A stretch of DNA of 64,000 bases, taken from contig NZ_JAJMPA010000001.1 in the NCBI RefSeq assembly GCF_020991475.1, positions 496,001 to 560,000 on the forward strand, given 5' to 3'. The notes beneath the pieces are model-generated. The model was not told where the DNA came from. It made no database searches and saw nothing but the letters and a program-made list of their open reading frames with translations. Numbering within the stretch: position 1 is the stretch's first letter; every line of letters begins with the position of its first letter. The position numbers and the translations under genes are program-made. Positions 1-9,020 of the stretch are shown here, in pieces. This DNA comes from Pedobacter sp. MC2016-14. GTDB lineage: Bacteria > Bacteroidota > Bacteroidia > Sphingobacteriales > Sphingobacteriaceae.

Positions 1-811
1 GCTGGCCCATTGAAGTACGGCTTGTAAGTTTAACACTACCTTCTAAGAGCGTGGTTTTTATGTCCGGCTCATCTTTATAGTGGTTAACATTAAAGTGAGT
101 ACCCAGCACTTCTATAGTCTGACCACCAGAAATTACCTTGAATGGTTTGGATTTATCTTTGGCAATTTCAAAGTACGCCTCACCGGACAACCTAACCGTC
201 CGGTCTTTACCTGTAAAACCAGTCGGGAAGATTAATCTTGAAGCCGCATTTAACCAAACTGATGAACCATCGGGCAATTTAATTTGGTAAGTACCAGACC
301 TGGGAGTCTCAATAGCATTTACCTGATTGCCTGGATCGTACCCGGCTCCTGCAGAGCTTAGATCGTAAACAACCTGTCCGTCTTTTGATTTTTTAATGAT
401 GACATTTCCTGATTTCGCCAGTTCTCCTGATTTTGCACTTTCCAGGTCAATTCGCTTTCCATTTGAAAGGATCAAGACTGCTTTATTGCCACCAGGGCGA
501 ATAATTGGGGCTACCTGCACGATTGAATCTTGCCTAAGTTCTGATCTCATATAATAAAAACTGATACTGAGAAAAACCAACACAACAGCTGCCGCAGCAA
601 CTTTAGTCCATAATTTGTATACTTTAGGACTACTTAGACCGAGGGCAAGCATCATTTCATTTTCTACTTCCCTTAACTCCCTCTCCGAGGGCTGAAGGCG
701 CTCATCTGTATTGAGCTTTAAATACCAACTCTCCAGCCAGGCCATTTCCTCCGGAGTACAATTCCCCGTCTTATATTTTAGTAATAATTCTTTAGCTTTA
801 TTTTTCTGCAT
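1..811 (-). CDS. FecR-family anti-sigma factor (3' end cut off by window)
   Basis: This is an inner-membrane anti-sigma factor that would hold or signal to the ECF sigma factor encoded just upstream. Translating the minus strand from the ATG at 811 gives about 270 residues open to the window edge. The N-terminus is cytoplasmic, with a short helical segment rich in Glu and Leu. A single membrane segment follows near residues 80-100 (AAAAVVLVFLSISFYY). The periplasmic part carries FecR-domain landmarks: RPGGNKAVLILSNGKRIDL, IETPRSGTYQIKLPDGSSV, WLNAASRLIFP, VRLSGEAYFEIAKD and VLGTHFNV. The C-terminal domain that normally touches a TonB receptor lies outside the window. The gene starts 82 bases after the sigma factor stop, consistent with one transcript. 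Confidence 0.9.
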   Translation of the reverse strand, partial: MQKNKAKELLLKYKTGNCTPEEMAWLESWYLKLNTDERLQPSERELREVENEMMLALGLSSPKVYKLWTKVAAAAVVLVFLSISFYYMRSELRQDSIVQVAPIIRPGGNKAVLILSNGKRIDLESAKSGELAKSGNVIIKKSKDGQVVYDLSSAGAGYDPGNQVNAIETPRSGTYQIKLPDGSSVWLNAASRLIFPTGFTGKDRTVRLSGEAYFEIAKDKSKPFKVISGGQTIEVLGTHFNVNHYKDEPDIKTTLLEGSVKLTSRTSMGQ

Positions 812-892
812 ACTTACAAGGGACAATTTCTACCCTTAACACTATACATGACGGGAAAGAATAAGCCAGGGGGGATATAATTTTAAATTATT

Positions 893-1471
893 TTAATAAT
901 TTGTCAGAAAAACAAAAAAGACAACCAATCCCATTCGTTTTCTAAGAATTTTAAGCGCCTTTTTGATTTGATCAGTTACAGTTTGCTCGGATATGCCCAG
1001 ATTTTCTGCAATTTCTTTATGACTCATGTAATTCTTGCGACTCAACTCAAAAACCACCCGCATTTTGGGAGGAAGTAATGAGATTTCTTTTTCTATGATC
1101 TCCCTAATTTGTTTTTCCCTGATCAGGTGATCTGTAATGGCTTCTCCATGATTGAGGAAATCCTGCAATGAATCGATGTATCGCGTAGCCACATCCTGAT
1201 GAGCGATAAAATCAAATATTCGATTCCTTACTGCGGTAAAGAGGTAACCAGATAAGCTTGTGGTAACGTTAAGTTCAAGTCGTTTGGACCAAAGAACGGC
1301 AAAAATTTCCTGTACAATATCCTTTGCCTCCTCTCTGCTGCCCAATTTTTTGTAGGCATGGGCATAAAGAAGAGAATTGTAACGTTTAAAGACTTGAGTA
1401 AAGGCTTTTTCATCATCTTTTACCAAAAGATGAGTTAGCTGATGATCGGTATACTCATGATACAATGCCAT
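893..1471 (-). CDS. ECF RNA polymerase sigma-70 factor
   Basis: This is an extracytoplasmic-function sigma factor, probably released by the FecR protein downstream to transcribe polysaccharide or iron uptake genes elsewhere. Region 2 is visible in [31 protein letters not shown] and [14 protein letters not shown]. Region 4 is visible in [20 protein letters not shown] and the helix-turn-helix [22 protein letters not shown] chose the ATG at 1471 (MALYHEY), giving 192 residues; the frame also has an ATG at 1501, but family members begin close to the first helix. The last residues are hydrophobic ([10 protein letters not shown]), which is common in Bacteroidota members. It is divergent from pgi, with 86 bases between the two start codons. 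Confidence 0.9.
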   Translation of the reverse strand: MALYHEYTDHQLTHLLVKDDEKAFTQVFKRYNSLLYAHAYKKLGSREEAKDIVQEIFAVLWSKRLELNVTTSLSGYLFTAVRNRIFDFIAHQDVATRYIDSLQDFLNHGEAITDHLIREKQIREIIEKEISLLPPKMRVVFELSRKNYMSHKEIAENLGISEQTVTDQIKKALKILRKRMGLVVFFVFLTNY

Positions 1472-1557
1472 TCTCCCAAATAAGGTTAAAGTCAAAACCA
1501 ACCAAACTTACTAATAAAGTTATAAAAACCCTTACATTTACCAAAAACAACAATGTT

Positions 1558-3207
1558 ATGTTCCCATCTGTAAATTTTACTGAAACTGAAGCCTACAAAT
1601 ACCTGGCAGACCATTTTATTGACATCAATGAAAAAAGCTTAAAGGACCTTTTTGCTGAGGATCCGGCTAGATTTGAAAAATTCTCATTGGTATTTGAAGA
1701 CATTTTACTGGATTTTTCTAAAAACAGAATTGACGATACTACTTTTGCTTTGCTATTGCAACTGGCTAAAGAATGTAAACTTGATGAAGCCATTAAGGCC
1801 ATGTTTGGCGCTGAAATCATTAACCAGACGGAGGGCCGTGCAGTGCTCCATACCGCTTTGCGCAACCAAAGTAATACACCCATATTGGTTGAGGGCAAAA
1901 ATGTGATGGATGATGTGAATGAGGTACTTGCTAAGATGGAGAAATTTAGTGGGCAAATCATTTCAGGTGAATGGAAAGGATATACAGGGAAAGCCATTAC
2001 AGCTGTGGTAAATATTGGTATTGGTGGTTCTGACCTGGGGCCAGTAATGGTTACTGAAGCTTTAAAGGCTTATAAAAATCACCTGACCATGCATTTTGTA
2101 TCTAATATAGATGGTACACACATGGCAGAAACGTTGAAAGAAGTAGATCCTGAAACAACTTTATTTCTGGTAGCCTCTAAAACTTTTACCACTCAGGAAA
2201 CCATGACCAATGCCAATACAGCAAAAGAATGGTTTTTGAGCAAAGGTGCTAAACAAGGAGATGTAGCCAAACATTTTGCTGCGCTTTCTACCAATGCCAA
2301 AGATGTGGCCGCTTTTGGTATTGATACTGAAAACATGTTCGGATTTTGGGATTGGGTTGGCGGTAGATACTCTTTATGGAGTGCTATTGGTTTACCGATT
2401 GCTTTGAGCATTGGTTTTGATAATTTTAAACAACTACTTGCCGGTGCACATGCGTCGGATAAACATTTTGAAAAAACACCTTTTGAGGCCAACATACCGG
2501 TAATTTTAGGCTTATTAGGAATCTGGTACATTAACTTTTATGGTGCAGAAACGCAGGCTATTTTACCATATGACCAATACATGCACCGTTTTGCTGCTTA
2601 TTTTCAGCAAGGGGATATGGAAAGTAATGGTAAGCACGTAGACCGCAATGGCAATGAGGTTACTTATGAAACCGGACCTGTGATTTGGGGCGAGCCAGGA
2701 ACAAATGGTCAGCATGCCTTTTACCAGTTGATACACCAGGGAACGCGCTTAATTCCTTGTGATTTCATTGCACCTGCCCAAAGCTTAAATCCTATTGGAG
2801 AACACCATGCTATTTTACTGTCTAATTTTTTTGCGCAAACAGAAGCGCTGATGAATGGCAAAACCGAAGAAACGGTGGTAGCAGAATTGCAGAAAGATGG
2901 TAAAACTGCTGAAGAAATTGAAAAACTTGCGCCCTTTAAAGTTTTTGAAGGCAACAGGCCTACCAATTCAATTTTATTAAAAAAAGTTACACCTTTTACA
3001 TTAGGTAGTCTGATTGCGCTTTATGAGCATAAGATTTTTGTTCAGGGGATTATCTGGAACATCTTCAGTTTTGACCAATGGGGTGTTGAGTTGGGTAAGC
3101 AGTTAGCGAAAAGCATTTTACCAGAATTGAAAGGTGACGAGGAAGTTTCTTCTCACGATGCGTCTACGAATGGGCTGATTAATGCGTATAAAGCCTGGAG
3201 GAAATAA
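1558..3207 (+). CDS. pgi: Glucose-6-phosphate isomerase
   Basis: This cytoplasmic enzyme interconverts glucose 6-phosphate and fructose 6-phosphate in glycolysis and gluconeogenesis. Signature stretches are [64 protein letters not shown] and [20 protein letters not shown]. The late segment ending [12 protein letters not shown] contains the catalytic lysine region. Starting at the ATG at 1558 gives 549 residues, the same length as the E. coli enzyme. The frame is open further upstream to an ATG at 1465, but those 31 residues lie antisense to the start of the sigma factor gene and do not resemble the family. It is followed 84 bases later by a small exported protein gene. Confidence 0.97.
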   Translation: MFPSVNFTETEAYKYLADHFIDINEKSLKDLFAEDPARFEKFSLVFEDILLDFSKNRIDDTTFALLLQLAKECKLDEAIKAMFGAEIINQTEGRAVLHTALRNQSNTPILVEGKNVMDDVNEVLAKMEKFSGQIISGEWKGYTGKAITAVVNIGIGGSDLGPVMVTEALKAYKNHLTMHFVSNIDGTHMAETLKEVDPETTLFLVASKTFTTQETMTNANTAKEWFLSKGAKQGDVAKHFAALSTNAKDVAAFGIDTENMFGFWDWVGGRYSLWSAIGLPIALSIGFDNFKQLLAGAHASDKHFEKTPFEANIPVILGLLGIWYINFYGAETQAILPYDQYMHRFAAYFQQGDMESNGKHVDRNGNEVTYETGPVIWGEPGTNGQHAFYQLIHQGTRLIPCDFIAPAQSLNPIGEHHAILLSNFFAQTEALMNGKTEETVVAELQKDGKTAEEIEKLAPFKVFEGNRPTNSILLKKVTPFTLGSLIALYEHKIFVQGIIWNIFSFDQWGVELGKQLAKSILPELKGDEEVSSHDASTNGLINAYKAWRK

Positions 3208-3291
3208 TTTTTTATGGAATCGTAGGCAATTGTGCATCTGGTTAAACTAAAGACGCTAAATTTTGTCTTAACTATACATAAACAGATGGAT

Positions 3292-3819
3292 ATGAAAACG
3301 ATAACCCAAATTCTATTAGCAGCACTGGTGCTTACGGGCACCAGTAGCTTTGCACAAACCGATAAAGCAACTACTGCCAAAATTGTTCCTGAAAAGAACT
3401 TTACTTTCGTAGCAACTACTGCTATGCCGATGGCGAATAACGACATCAACAACATTTTGATGAAGATGAACAACCAGGGCGGTGCGGGAACCATTAACCT
3501 TACAGGCTCTAATTACGACCTGCGCATTACACCTGACAGCGTAGTGGCGTGGCTGCCTTTTTATGGTCGTGCCTTTACTGCCACTATGGACCCCAACGAA
3601 TCAGGCACAAAATTTACGTCGAAAAAGTTTACCTACACTTCCGTAAAAGGTAAAAAAGGAGGATGGGTGGTGACCATCAATCCAAAGGATGTTAAAGACG
3701 GACAACGTTTGACCCTGAATGTTACAGAGAGTGGTTATGCCTCTTTATTTGTGATCAATAACAACAGACAGCCGATTTCTTTTAATGGTTACATTGAAGA
3801 GCCGAAGGCTAAGAAATAA
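3292..3819 (+). CDS. DUF4251-type exported protein
   Basis: A small secreted or periplasmic protein of 175 residues with no assigned reaction. The chosen start at 3292 gives MKTITQILLAALVLTGTSSFAQ, a clear signal peptide with cleavage likely after SFA; an ATG two codons earlier (3286) is equally possible, and a longer frame from 3232 would bury the signal. The mature part is beta-rich, with NFTFVATTAMPM near the front, INLTGSNYDLRITPDSVVAWLPFYGRAF in the middle and repeated short strands after it, which is the pattern I associate with the Bacteroidota DUF4251 family. It sits between pgi and a convergent lipoprotein gene, and the context gives no functional hint. Confidence 0.75.
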   Translation: MKTITQILLAALVLTGTSSFAQTDKATTAKIVPEKNFTFVATTAMPMANNDINNILMKMNNQGGAGTINLTGSNYDLRITPDSVVAWLPFYGRAFTATMDPNESGTKFTSKKFTYTSVKGKKGGWVVTINPKDVKDGQRLTLNVTESGYASLFVINNNRQPISFNGYIEEPKAKK

Positions 3820-3850
3820 ATCTCTCCCTGCGGTTCGAGATGACGAGATG
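3820..3850. repeat. Possible REP-like intergenic palindrome
   Basis: Between two convergent stop codons lies a short imperfect palindrome. Arms ATCTC (3820-3824) and GAGAT (3845-3849) flank a GC-rich core containing CCCTGCGGTTCG. Its GC content is well above that of its surroundings. The form resembles small dispersed palindromes found between convergent genes in related genomes. Only one copy is visible here, so repeat status is inference; it could equally be a weak shared terminator. Confidence 0.35.
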
Positions 3851-3852
3851 TA

Positions 3853-4932
3853 TTATGGGACAAGCTTGATTTCAAACAGCTTGTTCCATTTTTTGCCGGT
3901 TACAAAGAGGCGTTTCCCAGCTTCATCCCATGCAATCCCGTTTAACACATCCGTATTGGCGAATTTATCTTTGGCTGGAAGTAATCCTTTCAAATCAATA
4001 TAAGACTCAACAGTACCTGTTTTAGGATCAATTACAGCAATAGAATCTGTAAGGTAAATATTTGCATAGATCTTGCCGTTAATGTACTCCAATTCGTTGA
4101 GCTGGTTTACCGGTCCGTTATGGTCATACACATCTAAAGAACCTTCATCCCGGAAAGAATCTTTATTTAAAAACCAGATCCTGTTGGTGCCGTCGGTATT
4201 TAAAATGTGTTCCCCGTTAAATGTTAGTCCCCATCCTTCTCTATATTCAGACGTTGGAAAAGATGACAACAGTTTTAAGGTTTTGGCATCATAAACCAGT
4301 CCCATGTGCTCTTTATAGGTTAACATTAAAATCTTGTCACCTATTAAAACCGAACCCTCTCCAAAATATTTATTGTCGATATTTACACTTTGTAACACCT
4401 TTCCAGTTTTTAAATCTGTCCATTTTAACCTGGAATTTCCTGTTTCACCAGTACTTTCCAACAAACGACCATCATGGTAGGCCAATCCTTCCGTATAGGC
4501 ACTGGTATCATGCGGAAAGGTATGGATTACTTTATATTTGAGAATGGAGGGCTTCAATCCAGAAGTAAGTTCGATGTTTACAGATACAGAATCTTTAGTG
4601 GTACCATGATCTATCAGGGCGGTAATCATCCGGTAGCCTAACTGCAAACCTGCGGTTTTTAGGGCAACATCCTGAGCATCCTTTACGGTAGCAAACACCT
4701 TTCCGTCAATTTTATAGCTGATAGAGGCCAGCGCTGCATCTTTAGGAAGATCAAGTGCGATCTTGACATCCTCTCCGGCTTTAACCTTTTTTCCCGCTTC
4801 CGGATATTTAAATTCCAGGCTGGAAAGCTCGTTTTTATCGTTACAGGAAGATACCCCTGTAATACAAATCAGCGAAAATGCTGCAACTGAAATTTTTAAA
4901 AAATTAAGGATATTAGTCTGGCCAAAATGCAT
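3853..4932 (-). CDS. Glutaminyl-peptide cyclotransferase-like lipoprotein
   Basis: Predicted glutamine cyclotransferase of the plant/bacterial beta-propeller type, which converts N-terminal glutamine to pyroglutamate on exported proteins. Starting at the ATG at 4932 gives 359 residues with a lipoprotein signal (hydrophobic ISVAAFSLICITGVSSC, lipid-bearing cysteine in VSSC). A short Ig-like domain follows, and then the propeller with family landmarks FPHDTSAYTEGLAYHDGRLLES, YFGEGSVLIGDKILMLTYKE, EGWGLTFNGEHILNTDGT, ELEYINGKIYANIYLTDSIAVIDP and the C-terminal DVLNGIAWDEAGKRLFVTGKKW. Pyroglutamate N-termini are common on T9SS and SusD-type exported proteins in this phylum. The start overlaps the end of yraN by 20 bases, suggesting translational coupling. 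Confidence 0.88.
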   Translation of the reverse strand: MHFGQTNILNFLKISVAAFSLICITGVSSCNDKNELSSLEFKYPEAGKKVKAGEDVKIALDLPKDAALASISYKIDGKVFATVKDAQDVALKTAGLQLGYRMITALIDHGTTKDSVSVNIELTSGLKPSILKYKVIHTFPHDTSAYTEGLAYHDGRLLESTGETGNSRLKWTDLKTGKVLQSVNIDNKYFGEGSVLIGDKILMLTYKEHMGLVYDAKTLKLLSSFPTSEYREGWGLTFNGEHILNTDGTNRIWFLNKDSFRDEGSLDVYDHNGPVNQLNELEYINGKIYANIYLTDSIAVIDPKTGTVESYIDLKGLLPAKDKFANTDVLNGIAWDEAGKRLFVTGKKWNKLFEIKLVP

Positions 4933-5275
4933 CTTCAATGTGGTTAATTTTATAAAGGTCTTTATTTTCATATACAATTGCAATAATATCAAACCGAATT
5001 TCTCCCTGGTGCTTTCTTCGTTCTATGTAAACGGAAGAAGCCAGCGCCAATTGCTTTTCCTTTTTCCAGTCTACAAAATCTTCCGGTTCACCATGGTCAG
5101 TTTTTCGGCGTGTTTTAACTTCTACAAAGATGATCTTTTCCTCATAGAAAGCAATAAGGTCTATTTCTGCCCTTCCATAAACCCAATTTTGCTGCATAAT
5201 TTTATACCCTTTCTGCTCCAGATATTGCTTTGCGATATCCTCTCCATTTCTGCCAAGCTCCAGGTGAATTGCCAT
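4913..5275 (-). CDS. YraN family (UPF0102) endonuclease-like protein
   Basis: A 120-residue protein of the YraN/UPF0102 family, which has the restriction-endonuclease-like fold of Holliday junction resolvases. Its cellular role is not settled. Visible motifs are LGRNGEDIAKQYLEQKGY and the nuclease core RAEIDLIAFYEEKIIFVEVKTRR, where E-x-D and E-V-K are the expected metal-binding positions and are intact. The start codon shares one base with the dnaG stop (TAATG, minus strand), and its 3' end overlaps the next lipoprotein gene. The three genes therefore look like one operon read dnaG, yraN, cyclotransferase. DnaG next door fits a DNA-processing role but does not prove it. Confidence 0.93.
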   Translation of the reverse strand: MAIHLELGRNGEDIAKQYLEQKGYKIMQQNWVYGRAEIDLIAFYEEKIIFVEVKTRRKTDHGEPEDFVDWKKEKQLALASSVYIERRKHQGEIRFDIIAIVYENKDLYKINHIEDAFWPD

Positions 5276-7257
5276 TATTTTAAGATTACTGAGCCCAGGT
5301 ATTTGGAGATTTCCCTTTCTACATTTTTAATGAAGGCATACCGTTGCATCAGGATTTCCTGGTTTACAGGATCATTTTCTACTTTAATTTCCTGGAGCAG
5401 GTTGAGCAGGATCCGGTCTACCTTTCGCTTCTTCAGGTGGAAGAGTCCGCCAAGGATGGTGGCCTTTAAATTTACCGTTTCATCCCGCACATAAATCTGG
5501 TGTTTATTGTACCAGTTTTCGCTGAGCGAATATGGAGAGGTAGAAAGCGTGATGGCCAGATCAGCTATTTTACGGTCTTCACTTTTGATGAACTGATTAG
5601 CTACAGGTAGATGCCCATTTTCAATTTCCTCTTTATACTGGGCGATGATGCTTTTGCAAATCTCATCTTCAAAAGTAACATCAGACAGGTTCTGCATGAT
5701 AAAAGAACCGATGTACATATTGTCTATTTTATCCCAGCTCACCAGCTCATGACCAAAGGCCAGCAATAAGCGCACAATTTCCTGTTCCTGAAGCAAGTCA
5801 TTTTCCTGCGTACTTTCAGGTTCCAGCATCACCGCAGCCGGTGTATCATCAAACAGGTTATCTGGCGGGCCATCCATTCCCGGAGGATACGACGAGGGTT
5901 GTTGCCTTTGTGCCGGATGCTGATTTTGAGCGTTTGTACTTGCCTTTTTAAACTTGGCAACCCGCATTTTATTAAGCTCGGAAAGCAGCACACGCTCCTC
6001 AACCTGAAGCAGGTGACTACACTCCCTGATAAATACCGAAGCTTTAATATCATCAGGTATTTTAGCAATACTTTCTACAATATCACGAATGATACCAGCC
6101 CTTTTTATAGGGTCGGTACCCGCCTCTTTGAGCAGAATATTGGCTTTATATAAAATGAAGTCTTTACGGTTATTTTCGATGTATAACTTGAAGGCCCCGG
6201 CACCAACTTTGTGCATGTAGGAGTCAGGATCATCGCCGTCAGGAAAGTTAACGACCTTTACATTCAGGTCTTCTTCCAGAATCATATCCAGTCCCCGCAA
6301 TGAGGCCTTTATTCCAGCGGCATCACCATCATAAAGTATCGTTACATTTTGCGTAAAACGTCCAATCAGGCGAATCTGCTCTACAGTTAAAGAGGTACCC
6401 GATGAGGCGACCACATTTTCTACACCTGCCTGATGTACAGAAAGCACATCTGCATAGCCTTCTACAAGATAGCAGTTATCAGCTTCCCGAATGGCCTTTT
6501 TTGCGTGAAATAGGCCGTAAAGCACATTAGATTTGTGGTAGATGTCACTTTCGGGAGAGTTGACATATTTAGGAACGTTTTTATCCGTTTTGAGTGTTCT
6601 GCCACCAAAACCAATAATCCGTCCGGTAAAGTTGTGGATGGGAAACATTACACGCCCACGGAACCGGTCGTACAGTTTTCCTTTATCATTTCTGATAGAC
6701 AGACCGGCTTTTTCCAGGTACTCTTCTCTGTGTCCGCTGTTTACCGCTTTAACAGTCATCGCATCCCATACATCCGGAGAATATCCCAGTTCAAATTTTT
6801 TGATGATGTCTTCCCGGAAACCGCGTTCTTTAAAATAGCTGAGCCCTATAGCCCGGCCATCAGCACCTGTCCACAATTCATTTGCAAAAAAACCAGCGGC
6901 AAACTGCGAAACAACATATAAGGTTTCGCGCGCATTCTGCGCTTCTATGTTTTGAGGCGACTGCACCGTCTCCTCTACCTCAATATTGTACTTTTGGGCA
7001 AGAAATTTTAAAGCTTCAGGATAGGAATACTTTTCATGATCCATGATAAAATGGACCGAATCTCCACCTTTACCACAACCAAAACACTTGTAAATGCCCT
7101 TTGCTACAGATACGTGAAAAGAAGGTGTTTTTTCATTGTGAAAAGGGCAGTTTCCGATTAAACTGGTACCACGTTTTTTCAAATGCACAAAATCACCTAC
7201 AACCTCCTCTATGCGGACGGTTTCCATAATTTTGTTTATTGTTTCGTGGTTGATCAT
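5275..7257 (-). CDS. dnaG: DNA primase
   Basis: DnaG lays RNA primers for chromosomal replication. The 660-residue protein starts with the CHC2 zinc ribbon: Cys37, His40, Cys58 and Cys61, in NCPFHNEKTPSF and YKCFGCGKGGDSVHF. The catalytic core follows, with FRGRVMFPIHNFTGRIIGFGGR, then the Toprim domain YLVEGYADVLSVHQAGVENV and LYDGDAAG. The middle is linked by a low-complexity Gln/Pro-rich stretch (NQHPAQRQQPSSYPPG) to a helicase-binding C-terminal domain. A perfect TAnnTTTG element on the minus strand (7275-7282) lies 17 bases ahead of the ATG. The next gene, yraN, overlaps its stop. Confidence 0.97.
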   Translation of the reverse strand: MINHETINKIMETVRIEEVVGDFVHLKKRGTSLIGNCPFHNEKTPSFHVSVAKGIYKCFGCGKGGDSVHFIMDHEKYSYPEALKFLAQKYNIEVEETVQSPQNIEAQNARETLYVVSQFAAGFFANELWTGADGRAIGLSYFKERGFREDIIKKFELGYSPDVWDAMTVKAVNSGHREEYLEKAGLSIRNDKGKLYDRFRGRVMFPIHNFTGRIIGFGGRTLKTDKNVPKYVNSPESDIYHKSNVLYGLFHAKKAIREADNCYLVEGYADVLSVHQAGVENVVASSGTSLTVEQIRLIGRFTQNVTILYDGDAAGIKASLRGLDMILEEDLNVKVVNFPDGDDPDSYMHKVGAGAFKLYIENNRKDFILYKANILLKEAGTDPIKRAGIIRDIVESIAKIPDDIKASVFIRECSHLLQVEERVLLSELNKMRVAKFKKASTNAQNQHPAQRQQPSSYPPGMDGPPDNLFDDTPAAVMLEPESTQENDLLQEQEIVRLLLAFGHELVSWDKIDNMYIGSFIMQNLSDVTFEDEICKSIIAQYKEEIENGHLPVANQFIKSEDRKIADLAITLSTSPYSLSENWYNKHQIYVRDETVNLKATILGGLFHLKKRKVDRILLNLLQEIKVENDPVNQEILMQRYAFIKNVEREISKYLGSVILK

Positions 7258-7274
7258 GAACAGTTTTTTTGAAT

Positions 7275-7282
7275 CAAAGATA
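7275..7282 (-). promoter_or_regulatory. Putative -7 element ahead of dnaG
   Basis: Minus-strand TATCTTTG matches the Bacteroidota -7 consensus TAnnTTTG exactly and ends 17 bases before the dnaG ATG. I see no clear TTTG -33 partner. Confidence 0.45.
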
Positions 7283-7369
7283 CTAATTAATTACAGGGAG
7301 GAATTTAGCACTACTGTAATATTTTAAAATTAAATCCGTTAAAGTAGTAGAAAATTCATTACTTTAGCA

Positions 7370-7500
7370 TCCAGCTTAGGGGCCTGGATTAAGATCTACA
7401 TATTTATAAAATACATAGCCTTTTGGCCTTAATATAGAAATTGCCGGATGGCAGCAAGGTACGGCAAATCGCCGCTTCTTTCCTAAAATTCCCTGCAACT
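7370..7500 (+). ncRNA. ffs: Candidate small signal recognition particle RNA
   Basis: The plus strand between dnaG and purD has no credible reading frame but has the apical core of a bacterial 4.5S/SRP RNA. A GCC stem (7443-7445), GGAT tetraloop (7446-7449) and GGC stem (7450-7452) are followed by AGCAAGGTA (7453-7461). This closely follows the GCC-GGAA-GGC-AGCAAGGGTAA pattern of small SRP RNAs in other phyla. TTAGG (7376-7380) can pair with CCTAA (7482-7486) to close the molecule, and a -7-like TACTTTAG lies at 7360-7367. Against it, the 5' strand of the internal loop does not show the usual GUCAG, and the tetraloop is GGAT rather than GGAA. The ends are approximate. Confidence 0.5.
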
Positions 7501-7550
7501 TGTTTTATATAGCTAAGTTGAACTGAACGGCGAAGCCTACTTTGTTTTTT

Positions 7551-8822
7551 TTATGCCAGATCGAAACCGATATCTTCCCTAAAATACTTACCGTCAAAAT
7601 AAATTCTTGCCGCATCTGCCGTGGCCGATTGGAGTGCTTCAAAAAAAGTATCCTGTAAGCTGGTAACAGCCAGTACACGCCCGCCATTGCTTTTGATGAC
7701 ACCACCCTCAGCAAGTGTACCTGCATGGAAAGCCAGGGATTTACGGATATTGTCTATTCCGGTGATGGTTTTCCCTTTTTGATATTCGCCAGGATAACCC
7801 CCTGCCACAATCATTACTGTAGCCGCGCTTTTTGAGCTGATGTTTAATTTAACCTCATTTAATCTTTTTGAGGCCGTGGCCATAAACAATTCTACCAGGT
7901 CATTTTCAATTCTTGGAATTACACTTTCCGTTTCCGGATCGCCCATACGGCAATTGTATTCAATAATCATCGGCTTATCGCCCACTTTAAAAAGGCCAAA
8001 GAAAATAAAACCAGTATAATCTATATTGTCCTTTTTTAATCCATTGATGGTAGGAATGATGATGCTTTGTTCTACTTCATCCAAAAACTTTTGATCAGCG
8101 AAAGGCACTGGGGAAACAGAGCCCATACCACCCGTGTTTAAGCCACTATCGCCAACACCAATTTTTTTATAATCTTTTGCCTCCGGTAAAATTACGTAGT
8201 TGTCGCCGTCTGTAAGCACAAATACAGAGAGTTCAATACCTGTTAAATATTCTTCAATAACCACTAATGAACCGGCTGTTCCAAATTTGCCACCCAGCAT
8301 CAGCTGTAATTCTGCTTTAGCCTCTTCGGTAGTCTGACAAATCAAAACCCCTTTACCCGCGGCAAGTCCGTCGGCTTTCAATACAACCGGCAAACTGTGG
8401 TTTTCCAGATAAGCCAGCCCTTCCTGCAAATTTTCGCCATTGAAAGACCTTGAACCCGGCGTTGGAATACCGTGACGGGCCATAAATTCTTTAGAGAAAT
8501 CTTTACTGCCTTCTAATATAGCGCCTTCCTTTTTGGGACCAATAACCGGAATCCCTGCAAGTGCCGCATCAGACAGAAAAAAATCATGAATACCATTTAC
8601 CAAAGGTTCTTCCGGACCTACTACCACTAAAGTAATTTCTTCTTTAATGACCAGTGCTTTTACCGCCTCGAAATCATTTGGGTTAAGGTTTATGTTTTTA
8701 CCATAAGCAGCAGTACCACCATTTCCAGGGGCAATAAATAAATTGGTGCATTGCTCAGACTGACTCATCTTCCAGGCAAAAGCACTTTCTCTTCCACCAG
8801 AACCTAATAATAAGATATTCAT
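7551..8822 (-). CDS. purD: Phosphoribosylamine--glycine ligase
   Basis: PurD makes glycinamide ribonucleotide from phosphoribosylamine, glycine and ATP, the second step of purine synthesis. The start at 8822 (MNILLLGSGGRESAFAWK) gives 423 residues, close to the usual ~425. Landmarks are the N-domain LLLGSGGRE, VVGPEEPLVNGI, the ATP-grasp regions FSKEFMARHGIPTPGS and VLKADGLAAGKGVLIC, and the family signature YNCRMGDPETE. The frame is open three codons upstream to another ATG (8831), but this would overlap the predicted -7 element. It appears monocistronic: no other pur gene is nearby. Confidence 0.96.
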   Translation of the reverse strand: MNILLLGSGGRESAFAWKMSQSEQCTNLFIAPGNGGTAAYGKNINLNPNDFEAVKALVIKEEITLVVVGPEEPLVNGIHDFFLSDAALAGIPVIGPKKEGAILEGSKDFSKEFMARHGIPTPGSRSFNGENLQEGLAYLENHSLPVVLKADGLAAGKGVLICQTTEEAKAELQLMLGGKFGTAGSLVVIEEYLTGIELSVFVLTDGDNYVILPEAKDYKKIGVGDSGLNTGGMGSVSPVPFADQKFLDEVEQSIIIPTINGLKKDNIDYTGFIFFGLFKVGDKPMIIEYNCRMGDPETESVIPRIENDLVELFMATASKRLNEVKLNISSKSAATVMIVAGGYPGEYQKGKTITGIDNIRKSLAFHAGTLAEGGVIKSNGGRVLAVTSLQDTFFEALQSATADAARIYFDGKYFREDIGFDLA

Positions 8823-8828
8823 ATGCCG

Positions 8829-8836
8829 CAAATATA
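8829..8836 (-). promoter_or_regulatory. Putative -7 element ahead of purD
   Basis: Minus-strand TATATTTG is a perfect TAnnTTTG element. Its final G lies 7 bases before the A of the purD ATG at 8822, so transcription would begin almost at the start codon. Confidence 0.5.
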
Positions 8837-9020
8837 GGACTTTGCCCTAATTCTATATCATATGCCATTAAAGATATAAAAAGAACCTACGCCCGCTGAA
8901 CTAATTAAAGGATATTTTGTACTTTTAGCGCCCAACGGCTGACAATATGACTTACAGGTTAATATGGCTTGGTTGTTGTAAAATAATGATTTTTAATTAA
9001 ACAAACTACAGGAATAAGAG

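Noticed and set aside
1593-1997. A 134-codon open frame on the minus strand
   Set aside because: It lies wholly within pgi, is Ser-rich in the way expected of an antisense reading, and has no family features.
4763-5494. A 243-codon open frame on the plus strand
   Set aside because: It lies antisense to the cyclotransferase, yraN and dnaG genes. Its translation has no recognisable motif, and the three genes opposite are well supported.
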